A DNA stretch of 40,452 bases from the NCBI GenBank assembly GCA_021323535.1, contig JAJONO010000044.1, forward strand, positions 1 through 40,452. Reading direction: 5' to 3'. The notes under the pieces are model-generated. The model saw only the letters and a program-made list of their open reading frames with translations. It did no database searches and was not told the DNA's origin. Below, in pieces: positions 1 to 6,035 of the stretch. Source of the DNA: Bacteroidota bacterium (GTDB lineage: Bacteria > Bacteroidota > Bacteroidia > B-17B0 > Aurantibacillaceae). Both the position numbers and the translations under genes were made by a program. Within the stretch, counting starts at the first letter, position 1, and every line of letters starts with the position of its first letter.

Positions 1-699
1 TTGCTCGACAAACAATTAAGTCTTCGTGCTAAAAAAAACCAATACGGTTTCATTGTCGTTTCCTCAGCCACCGATCCGTACCTGCACTTTGAAAAGGAAG
101 AAAAAATTACGCGTGGAATTCTTGAAGTAATTCTTAAACATAAATTTCCGGTTCACATCATTACCAAATCCGATCTTGTTCTGCGCGATCTTGATCTTCT
201 TCGGGAAATAGACAAAACAGCCATCCTTCCTGCAGATCTTACCATGAAAATGAAAAACAAAACGATCGTTACATTTTCGTTTTCCACAGTGAATGATTCG
301 GTTGGAAAAATTTTTGAGCCGGGCGCAACACCGCCTTCGGTTCGTCTTAAAACACTGGAGGAAGTTTCGAAGCAGGGATTTCTTACTGGTGTAAGTATGA
401 TGCCGCTTATTCCTTACGTTTCAGATACAGCACAATCGCTTGAAGACATGTTCGATGCTTTTAAAAAAGCGGGAGCACATTATGTCATGCCTGCATCCAT
501 TACCTTATTTGGTTCAGGAACCAGCGATAGCAAAACACTTGTATTAAGAGCGATTGAAAAACATTATCCTCACCTTCTTAAAAAATACCAGAAATTCTTT
601 TCAACTCAGAACGAAATGCCAGCTTATTACAATGAAGCTTTCTATAAAAAAATGAAAGAGCTCGCTGATAAATACGAGCTAAGACATAAGATCGTTTAA
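1..699 (+). CDS. Radical SAM protein (SPL/Rv2578c-like), 3' part only
   Basis: The reading frame is open from the first base and the visible 232 residues lack the CxxxCxxC iron-sulfur motif expected near the N-terminus of a radical SAM enzyme, so the gene starts upstream of the window. The visible part resembles the C-terminal half of the spore-photolyase-like or Rv2578c-like radical SAM group: a strand with SSATDPY, a segment on hunting by other routes (VHIITKSDLV), then FSFSTVNDSVGKIFEPGATP and GVSMMPLIPYVSD, which in this group line the SAM/substrate barrel. The substrate is unknown. The stop overlaps the stop of the convergent gene at 696 by four bases. Family assignment rests on motif memory and the missing N-terminus prevents certainty. 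Confidence 0.7.
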   Translation: MLDKQLSLRAKKNQYGFIVVSSATDPYLHFEKEEKITRGILEVILKHKFPVHIITKSDLVLRDLDLLREIDKTAILPADLTMKMKNKTIVTFSFSTVNDSVGKIFEPGATPPSVRLKTLEEVSKQGFLTGVSMMPLIPYVSDTAQSLEDMFDAFKKAGAHYVMPASITLFGSGTSDSKTLVLRAIEKHYPHLLKKYQKFFSTQNEMPAYYNEAFYKKMKELADKYELRHKIV

Positions 700-1280
700 T
701 GGAACCTGGCCACAAAACCAATCTGGTAAATTAAAAGTCCGGGATAAATAGACAAACGGTGCGGCGTTAAATTATACATCAGGGCAGCTGTAAACACCGC
801 GCTTTCGCCAACAGGCTGACTGTATCCACCGCCAACAAGAACATAATCTATCCAGGTTTTTGCCTTAGGATCGGTTAAATTATAATAATCGTTCTGATAT
901 AATTTATCGTATTGTCCGCGCACAAACAAATTGTTGTTTATGAAATAATTCGCGTAGGAATGCCCACCATAAACCGACTGATTATAGCGTTGGTAACCAT
1001 ATACCGTACTTGAATAGTTGTAAACAAAACCAACGCCAACGTTCAATTTTTCTGTAAGCATATATCCAATGGTGGGCGATATATAAATATAAGTTAATCC
1101 CTGCGTAAAGAAGCCGTCAACATTTCCTCCGTAGGTTAATTTATCTTTCCACCATTTTTCTTTGTTATCATCCCCGCGTTTCCCTGGCGTTTTATTTCCG
1201 GTATAAACACTATCCTTCTGCGCCCGAAGCGCAAACGCGAACGAAAAAAAGAACAACAGTATGATGTGGATTCGTCTCAT
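696..1280 (-). CDS. Small secreted/outer-membrane beta-barrel protein, unknown function
   Basis: A 194-residue protein with a clear signal peptide (positively charged MRRIH, then a phenylalanine/leucine-rich core ending in ALRAQ). The mature part is rich in Tyr, Gly and Asn in alternating patterns (for example YIYISPTIGYMLTEKLNVGVGFVYNY cut into short strands) and ends in an aromatic-rich strand closing with RFH, as expected of a small outer-membrane barrel. No named family is recognised. It is divergent from the SDR gene across a 30-base gap that holds back-to-back promoter boxes, so the two are probably transcribed from one promoter region. Confidence 0.65.
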   Translation of the reverse strand: MRRIHIILLFFFSFAFALRAQKDSVYTGNKTPGKRGDDNKEKWWKDKLTYGGNVDGFFTQGLTYIYISPTIGYMLTEKLNVGVGFVYNYSSTVYGYQRYNQSVYGGHSYANYFINNNLFVRGQYDKLYQNDYYNLTDPKAKTWIDYVLVGGGYSQPVGESAVFTAALMYNLTPHRLSIYPGLLIYQIGFVARFH

Positions 1281-1284
1281 CTCT

Positions 1285-1292
1285 TATCTTTG
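1285..1292 (+). promoter_or_regulatory. Putative -7 box (TATCTTTG) for the SDR operon
   Basis: TATCTTTG matches the Bacteroidota -7 consensus TAnnTTTG and lies 18 bases before the chosen SDR start at 1311. Its TTTG is one arm of the perfect palindrome TTTGTATACAAA at 1289-1300, whose other arm belongs to the opposite-strand box. No convincing TTG -33 element is seen. Confidence 0.5.
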
Positions 1293-1296
1293 TATA

Positions 1297-1304
1297 CAAA
1301 TTTA
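1297..1304 (-). promoter_or_regulatory. Putative -7 box (TAAATTTG) for the divergent outer-membrane gene
   Basis: Read on the minus strand, 1304 to 1297 is TAAATTTG, matching TAnnTTTG, 16 bases before the start codon at 1280. It shares the 12-bp palindrome at 1289-1300 with the plus-strand box, so the two promoters overlap symmetrically. Confidence 0.45.
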
Positions 1305-1310
1305 ATAAGT

Positions 1311-2009
1311 ATGCTCGTATTAGTGACAGGTGCCTCCAAAGGGATAGGGTTAGAAATTGTTAAACAACTCGCCAATAATCCTGGTATTCTTGTTATAGGT
1401 GTTTCGCGGAACATAACAACTATGAGCACTCTTGTAAAACAAAGAAATACAGATAATATTCTTCCCGTTAAAGCTGATATTACCAAAGCGGCCGACCAGA
1501 AAAAAATAGTGGCCACAATAAAAAAACTGGGATTAAAACTCGACGTACTCATTCATAACGCCGGGGAGCTTGTGAACAAACCGTTCCCGAAGATCTCGGA
1601 AAAGGAATTAAGATCCGTATATTCTACCAACGTCTTCGCTCCCTTTCTTCTTACCCAGATCCTCCTTCCTGTATTCAATACAAAAAACAGGGCGCATATT
1701 GTAAACATCAGCAGCGTTGGGGGTGTTCAGGGGAGTTCGAAATTTCCGGGACTGAGCGCTTACAGCAGCAGTAAAGCGGCACTTTGTGGATTGACGGAAT
1801 GTCTGGCGGAAGAATTGAAAGACAAAAACATTGCGGTAAACTGTCTTGCCTTAGGAGCGGTTCAAACCGAAATGCTGGCCAGGGCTTTCCCGGGATATAA
1901 AGCGCCTTTAAAGGCAGGCGAAATGGCCGAATATATTTGTAATTTTGCTTTAACCGGCCAGAATTATTTTAACGGAAAAATTGTTTCAGTATCATCAACA
2001 ACCCCATAA
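1311..2009 (+). CDS. Short-chain dehydrogenase/reductase (classical SDR)
   Basis: A 232-residue NAD(P)-dependent oxidoreductase with the hallmarks of the classical SDR family: cofactor loop TGASKGIG (about residues 6-13), NAG at 83-85, Asn107, a serine at 134-135 (NISSVGG) and the YxxxK pair Tyr151/Lys155 (YSSSK). The substrate cannot be read from the sequence. The start at 1311 is chosen because it puts the Rossmann motif at the very N-terminus and follows a TAnnTTTG promoter box; an upstream ATG at 1266 would overlap the divergent gene and add 15 unrelated residues. It leads an operon: the next gene starts one base after this stop. The C-terminus is slightly short for the family. Confidence 0.85.
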   Translation: MLVLVTGASKGIGLEIVKQLANNPGILVIGVSRNITTMSTLVKQRNTDNILPVKADITKAADQKKIVATIKKLGLKLDVLIHNAGELVNKPFPKISEKELRSVYSTNVFAPFLLTQILLPVFNTKNRAHIVNISSVGGVQGSSKFPGLSAYSSSKAALCGLTECLAEELKDKNIAVNCLALGAVQTEMLARAFPGYKAPLKAGEMAEYICNFALTGQNYFNGKIVSVSSTTP

Positions 2010-2010
2010 C

Positions 2011-2490
2011 ATGAATAAATTATTTTTACTTCTATGTATTTGTTTTGCGTTTACTACCAACGCCCAGAAAAAGATCAAACTGGAACTTACCTTCAAGTAT
2101 GTGAAGCCGGATTGCAGCGGCAAGAAAAAATCCAAAGAACCAGGAAAAGAAATTCCACTGGCGAAACAAAAATTTTACGTTTACCAGGATAATAAATGTA
2201 TTGATTCACTTATGACAAACGATAGCGGGAATGTGATCGTTAAATATTATCCTGGAACTTATTTTTTATTCGAGCCGTGGAAGCATTTGAAGAAAACACC
2301 TGATAATTCTCCAATGAGCGATTTCTTTAAAGATTGCCTGGTGAAAGAATGGGCCAAGCCAAATTATAGAGTAACGATTGGCGACGAAGATTTTAAAATG
2401 GATTATTATGAGATCAGCGCCAGTCGTTGCAACAACCAATACGCTTGCCTCAAGGTGCGACATCTGCCTTCGCAAATAAAACGAAAATGA
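2011..2490 (+). CDS. Small secreted cysteine-containing protein, paralogue of the protein at 5556
   Basis: A 159-residue protein with a signal peptide (MNKLFLLLCICFAFTTNAQ). No known family is recognised, but it is clearly homologous to the product at 5556-6035: both carry a strand with PDCSG/PYCGG, a G-Y/T-Y-x-E-W type segment (PGTYFLFEPW here, PGTYKVYEAW there), a KDCLVKEW/KPCLEEEW motif and a pair of cysteines near the end (CNNQYAC here). The middle looks like a small beta sandwich with a carboxypeptidase-regulatory-like strand (DSGNVIVKYYPGTY). It starts one base after the SDR stop and its own stop overlaps the start of the TonB receptor (ATGA), so the three are probably cotranscribed and translationally coupled. 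It may be an accessory of the receptor, which is inference. Confidence 0.7.
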   Translation: MNKLFLLLCICFAFTTNAQKKIKLELTFKYVKPDCSGKKKSKEPGKEIPLAKQKFYVYQDNKCIDSLMTNDSGNVIVKYYPGTYFLFEPWKHLKKTPDNSPMSDFFKDCLVKEWAKPNYRVTIGDEDFKMDYYEISASRCNNQYACLKVRHLPSQIKRK

Positions 2491-4913
2491 TAAGGTTCTC
2501 GCAGAGTCAGCAGAGAAAACAGATTTTCGCAGAGTCAAAATTAAAACTCTCTGTTGCTGTTCTGTTTTTTCTTCTGGCTAATTTTTCTCTTCATTCACAA
2601 ATTATTACCCAAACCATCAAAGGTGTTGTTATTGACAAACAAAGTCAAACACCTCTGCCTGGAGTTGTGGTTCAGGTGATGAATTCAAATCCTTTAATGG
2701 GAACATCTACCAATGAAAAAGGTGAATTTAAGATCACCAATGTTCCAATTGGAAGATGGCAGTTAAAATTCCAGGCGATCAGTTACAAGGAAAAGTACAT
2801 TACCACAATTCTTAATGCAGGTAAAGAAGCGGTTCATAATATTGAGCTGGAAGAAAGTGTAATACAAGGACAGGAAGTAGTGGTGATTGCCGAACAGGAT
2901 AAAACCAAAAATAACAACAAAATGAGCACCGTTAGTTCACGTGTGTTCAGCGCTGAAGAAGCGGCGCGATATGCTGGAAGCAGAAACGATCCGGCGCGCA
3001 TGGCGGCCAACTTTGCAGGAGTAAGCGGCGCCAACGATTCAAGAAACGATATTATTATACGAGGCAATTCTCCACTCGGAGTTTTGTGGCGCTTGAATGG
3101 GCTTGATATTCCCAATCCGAATCATTTTGGAAACGCGGGATCAACAGGCGGACCAGTGAGTATTTTAAACAATAATACCCTGGATAATTCTGATTTTATG
3201 ACAGGTGCTTTTGCAGCAGATTATGGAAATGCAACAGCAGGTGTTTTCGATTTAAGAATGCGTCAGGGTAACAATGAGAAATTTGAATTTCTAACGCAAG
3301 TTGGTTTCAATGGATTTGAGGTGGCAGCGGAAGGACCGCTTAACAAAAAGAAAAATGCTTCTTTTCTGCTCGATTACCGTTACTCAACACTGTCTGTTTT
3401 TAAAGCACTCAATATCGATTTTGGTACGGGAGACGCAGTACCGCAATACCAGGACATTACTTTTAAAACAGATTTTAATACAGAGAAAGCCGGAAAAATT
3501 TCTGTGTGGGGAATTGGCGGCTTAAGTTATGTAGCCTTGTTGGAGAGCGATAAGAAAGAAGGACAGGATCTGTACGGATACAGTTCGCGCGATACTTATT
3601 TTCGTTCGAATGTGGGCGCCGGAGGAATTTCACATACCTATCTTTTAAAAAATAATGCTTATCTCAAAACGAATATTGGTGCGAGCGGATCATACAATTA
3701 TATTTCGGCCGATAGAATAGATACATCTTTTAAAACACCAAAAAATTTAAAACCCGAATACAGGCAGGAAACACAAACCATTCGTTATACTTTCAATACG
3801 ACATACAACAAAAAATTCAATTCAAGAGATTTTCTGAATGCAGGGGTCTATTCTGATTTTTACAATACGTTCTTTGTTGATAGTACCGACGATGTTTTTG
3901 GTTATAATACTTTTATTACGTTAAGGGACTATAAAGGAAGTACGGGATTACTCAGAGGATTTGTTCAGTGGCAACATAAATTCACTGATAATTTTCTTAT
4001 CAATATTGGGGTAAGCGACCAGCATTTTTTGCTTAACGGGTCAAACGCTGTTGAACCGCGACTCGGATTAAAGTATTCTCTTAACAGTAAACAAAGTATT
4101 AGCCTTGGCGGCGGAATGCACAGCCAGCTTCAGCCTATTTACATTTATTTTGCAAGCGAAACCGACAGTGCTGGAAAAAGAACAGAGACTAATAAAAGCC
4201 TTGATTTCACGAGAGCGGTTCATGGTGTATTAGCCTATGATAATAATTTCGCTCAGAATTTCCGAATAAAAACGGAGTTATACTATCAGTACATATACAA
4301 CGCGCCTGTAAAAAATTATCCCGGTTATTTTTCAGCTCTAAATCTTGGCGCCGATTTTAATAGCCCGAATGTAACCAATCTGGTGAGCGAAGGAACCGGC
4401 CAAAACTATGGATTAGAGATCACACTCGAAAAATTTTACAGCAGGGGATATTATTTTCTGTTTACCGGGAGTCTTTTCGAAAGCAAATATACCGGTAGTG
4501 ATAAGGTGGAACGTAACACAGCTTTCAATGGAAATTATGTCACCAATCTTCTCGCTGGAAAAGAATTTAAGATTGGGCAAAAGCATGTGATCAGTCTCGA
4601 TATACGCGGAACTTATGCCGGAGGAAAACGTTACACGCCAATTGATATTCCTGCGAGCATTGCCGCTAAAAACGAGATTATTGATGCCAGTAAAGCCTAT
4701 TCCCTTCAATATCCCGAATATTTTCGCCTTGATGTAAAACCCGGTTACCGTTTCAATACACGAAAAGTAACCCATGAATTCAGTGTCGATATTCAGAATG
4801 TGACACGCCACCTTAACGTCTTCCAGCAGGCCTACGACATCAAAAACGAAACCATCAAAACAGATTACCAGCTGAAGTTTTTTGTGATACCGCAGTACAG
4901 GCTACTTTTCTGA
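2487..4913 (+). CDS. TonB-dependent outer-membrane receptor with N-terminal CarboxypepD_reg-like domain
   Basis: An 808-residue outer-membrane transporter. After a signal peptide (core LSVAVLFFLLANFSLHSQ) comes a carboxypeptidase-regulatory-like domain at about residues 45-125 (IKGVVIDKQSQTPLPGV, TSTNEKGEFKITNVPIG), then a plug domain at about 150-270 (IIIRGNSPLGVLWRLNGLDI, GAFAADYGNATAGVF), then a long barrel ending in the aromatic strand QYRLLF. Ligand unknown; no SusD partner is nearby, so it is not a standard SusC. The ATG at 2487 overlaps the previous gene's stop. The n-region of the signal peptide is unusually long (about 20 residues) and contains an 11-nt direct repeat. The gene belongs to the SDR and secreted-protein operon. 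Confidence 0.85.
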   Translation: MIRFSQSQQRKQIFAESKLKLSVAVLFFLLANFSLHSQIITQTIKGVVIDKQSQTPLPGVVVQVMNSNPLMGTSTNEKGEFKITNVPIGRWQLKFQAISYKEKYITTILNAGKEAVHNIELEESVIQGQEVVVIAEQDKTKNNNKMSTVSSRVFSAEEAARYAGSRNDPARMAANFAGVSGANDSRNDIIIRGNSPLGVLWRLNGLDIPNPNHFGNAGSTGGPVSILNNNTLDNSDFMTGAFAADYGNATAGVFDLRMRQGNNEKFEFLTQVGFNGFEVAAEGPLNKKKNASFLLDYRYSTLSVFKALNIDFGTGDAVPQYQDITFKTDFNTEKAGKISVWGIGGLSYVALLESDKKEGQDLYGYSSRDTYFRSNVGAGGISHTYLLKNNAYLKTNIGASGSYNYISADRIDTSFKTPKNLKPEYRQETQTIRYTFNTTYNKKFNSRDFLNAGVYSDFYNTFFVDSTDDVFGYNTFITLRDYKGSTGLLRGFVQWQHKFTDNFLINIGVSDQHFLLNGSNAVEPRLGLKYSLNSKQSISLGGGMHSQLQPIYIYFASETDSAGKRTETNKSLDFTRAVHGVLAYDNNFAQNFRIKTELYYQYIYNAPVKNYPGYFSALNLGADFNSPNVTNLVSEGTGQNYGLEITLEKFYSRGYYFLFTGSLFESKYTGSDKVERNTAFNGNYVTNLLAGKEFKIGQKHVISLDIRGTYAGGKRYTPIDIPASIAAKNEIIDASKAYSLQYPEYFRLDVKPGYRFNTRKVTHEFSVDIQNVTRHLNVFQQAYDIKNETIKTDYQLKFFVIPQYRLLF
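2499..2537 (+). repeat. 11-nt direct repeat in the 5' end of the TonB receptor gene
   Basis: TCGCAGAGTCA occurs at 2499-2509 and again at 2527-2537, separated by AG-rich sequence. The CGCAGA word is shared with the intergenic repeat family found elsewhere in the window. The repeat encodes the long polar n-region before the signal-peptide core. Confidence 0.6.
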
Positions 4914-4928
4914 TTGCGACCATTTTTC

Positions 4929-4946
4929 GACCACATAGGCACATAG
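4929..4946 (+). repeat. Left 18-nt terminal inverted repeat of the GxxExxY element
   Basis: GACCACATAGGCACATAG is the exact reverse complement of 5498-5515. It begins 15 bases after the TonB receptor stop codon. Together the two copies bound a 587-bp segment containing only the broken GxxExxY gene and one hairpin. Confidence 0.85.
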
Positions 4947-4989
4947 CCAGCTTTCGTTAAATACATCCTTAGGGTTGTCCTCTTGGGTT

Positions 4990-4997
4990 TATTTTTG
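4990..4997 (+). promoter_or_regulatory. Putative -7 box (TATTTTTG) before the GxxExxY gene
   Basis: TATTTTTG fits TAnnTTTG and ends three bases before the ATG at 5001. The surrounding 13-mer TTATTTTTGAGCA recurs at 10171-10183, upstream of the XRE gene. No -33 element at normal spacing is evident. Confidence 0.35.
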
Positions 4998-5000
4998 AGC

Positions 5001-5423
5001 ATGGAAAGCAAGAATATTACTCGGAAATACATTGATGATTTAACTTATGAAGTTGTTGGATCTGCAATCGAGGTCCAAAAAACAATGGGAAGAGGATGAA
5101 GTGAAAAACTATATCATCACTGTATGTTGCAGGAGCTGGAACAAAGAAAAATAAATTTTTGCACAGAGAAAATAATACCTGTAATTTATAAAGGAAAAGA
5201 ATTAAACGTTGACTTCCGATGCGACTTGTATATTGAAAACTGTTTGGTCGTCGAATTAAAAGCAGTTAATGAAATTATTACAAAATTTGAAGCCCAACTC
5301 CTCACATATATGAAACTTTTAAGTGCTCCTAAAGGAATTATTATCAATTTTAACAGCAGTAGTATATTCCCACAAGGCCAAAAGACGTATGTGAACGAGT
5401 TATACCGCAATCTGAAACAGTAA
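5001..5423 (+). pseudogene. GxxExxY-family protein (PD-(D/E)xK_3-like), interrupted by an in-frame TGA
   Basis: Read from the ATG at 5001, the frame gives the typical N-terminus of the GxxExxY family (TIGR04256/PF13366): DDLTYEVVGSAIEVQKTMG. A TGA at 5097-5099 (codon 33) then interrupts it, and the same frame continues to 5423. The stop sits inside the signature: Gly32, stop, Ser34, Glu35, Lys36, Leu37, Tyr38. One base change (TTA or TTG to TGA) would explain it, since relatives often have Leu there. The nuclease-like residues downstream are intact: Asp75, then Glu85-Leu-Lys87 (VELKA). A shorter product could start at the ATG at 5124 but would lack the signature. The gene fills a 587-bp segment bounded by inverted repeats. 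The molecular function of the family is not established. Confidence 0.8.
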
Positions 5424-5438
5424 GCTGAGGTGTAACTC

Positions 5439-5457
5439 ATTCGGACAGCGTCCGAAT
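5439..5457 (+). repeat. Perfect 8-bp hairpin inside the inverted-repeat element
   Basis: ATTCGGAC, loop AGC, GTCCGAAT. It lies 15 bases after the GxxExxY stop. There is no T-run after it, so it is not a classical intrinsic terminator, but it could be a transcript end structure or part of the mobile unit. Confidence 0.55.
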
Positions 5458-5497
5458 CCATAACTAAACGCGTTGGTTTTCTTTTATTTCTCTAATC

Positions 5498-5515
5498 CTA
5501 TGTGCCTATGTGGTC
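5498..5515 (-). repeat. Right 18-nt terminal inverted repeat of the GxxExxY element
   Basis: CTATGTGCCTATGTGGTC, exact reverse complement of 4929-4946. It itself contains a short tandem (CTATGTG, CCTATGTGG). No target-site duplication is evident outside either end. Confidence 0.85.
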
Positions 5516-5543
5516 AAAACAGCATGTATTACCAAACAAATCG

Positions 5544-5551
5544 TACCTTTG
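5544..5551 (+). promoter_or_regulatory. Putative -7 box (TACCTTTG) directly before a start codon
   Basis: TACCTTTG matches TAnnTTTG and ends four bases before the ATG at 5556. With the usual distance from this element to the transcription start, the mRNA would begin at or next to the ATG, that is, be leaderless. Confidence 0.45.
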
Positions 5552-5555
5552 CCGC

Positions 5556-6035
5556 ATGAAATTTTCAATCAGCATAGTTTTATTGTTGAGTCTTGTTTTT
5601 ACGAATATGAGCTGCCAGAAGAAACTGCAGCAGATAACTGTACAATATACACAACCCTATTGCGGAGGTGCCCGTCCAACTCCTGAAATATTAGCCGACG
5701 CTGAAAAGGTAAAACCTTACGCGGGTAAAATGCTTATTATAGTTTCTGATAAAGGAAAAACTGATTCGGCAAAGACCGACGTAAAAGGAATTGCTAAACT
5801 GAAACTCACTCCGGGAACTTACAAAGTGTATGAAGCCTGGCGGTTTTACAAAAGCAATCCTTCCGGAGAAGAAATGAGTCTGTATGACAAACCCTGTCTC
5901 GAAGAAGAATGGAAAAAACACGCCATTGAGCTTACAATAACAAAATCAAAAACAATTCAAAAATCCGACGGACCAATTGCATTACCGTGTTATGGTAGAG
6001 AATATTGCCGTCTTGAAAAACTACTTCCTCACTAA
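5556..6035 (+). CDS. Small secreted protein or lipoprotein, paralogue of the protein at 2011
   Basis: A 159-residue protein starting MKFSISIVLLLSLVFTNMSC; the cysteine after NMS could be a weak lipobox, so it may be lipid-anchored. It shares with the protein at 2011-2490 the PYCGG motif, the PGTYKVYEAW strand, KPCLEEEW and a late cysteine pair (CYGREYC). No known family is recognised. The start at 5556 is chosen over an ATG at 5502, because that one lies in the inverted repeat and would place 18 residues before the signal peptide. It is followed with no gap by the ABC-F gene (TAA then ATG), so the two are probably cotranscribed. Confidence 0.7.
   Translation: MKFSISIVLLLSLVFTNMSCQKKLQQITVQYTQPYCGGARPTPEILADAEKVKPYAGKMLIIVSDKGKTDSAKTDVKGIAKLKLTPGTYKVYEAWRFYKSNPSGEEMSLYDKPCLEEEWKKHAIELTITKSKTIQKSDGPIALPCYGREYCRLEKLLPH

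Noticed and set aside
5097-5099. TGA read as a sense codon (selenocysteine or altered code)
   Set aside because: TGA is used as a normal stop in this window (for example the TonB receptor at 4911-4913), no SECIS-like structure is evident, and the family has no conserved Sec or Trp at this position.
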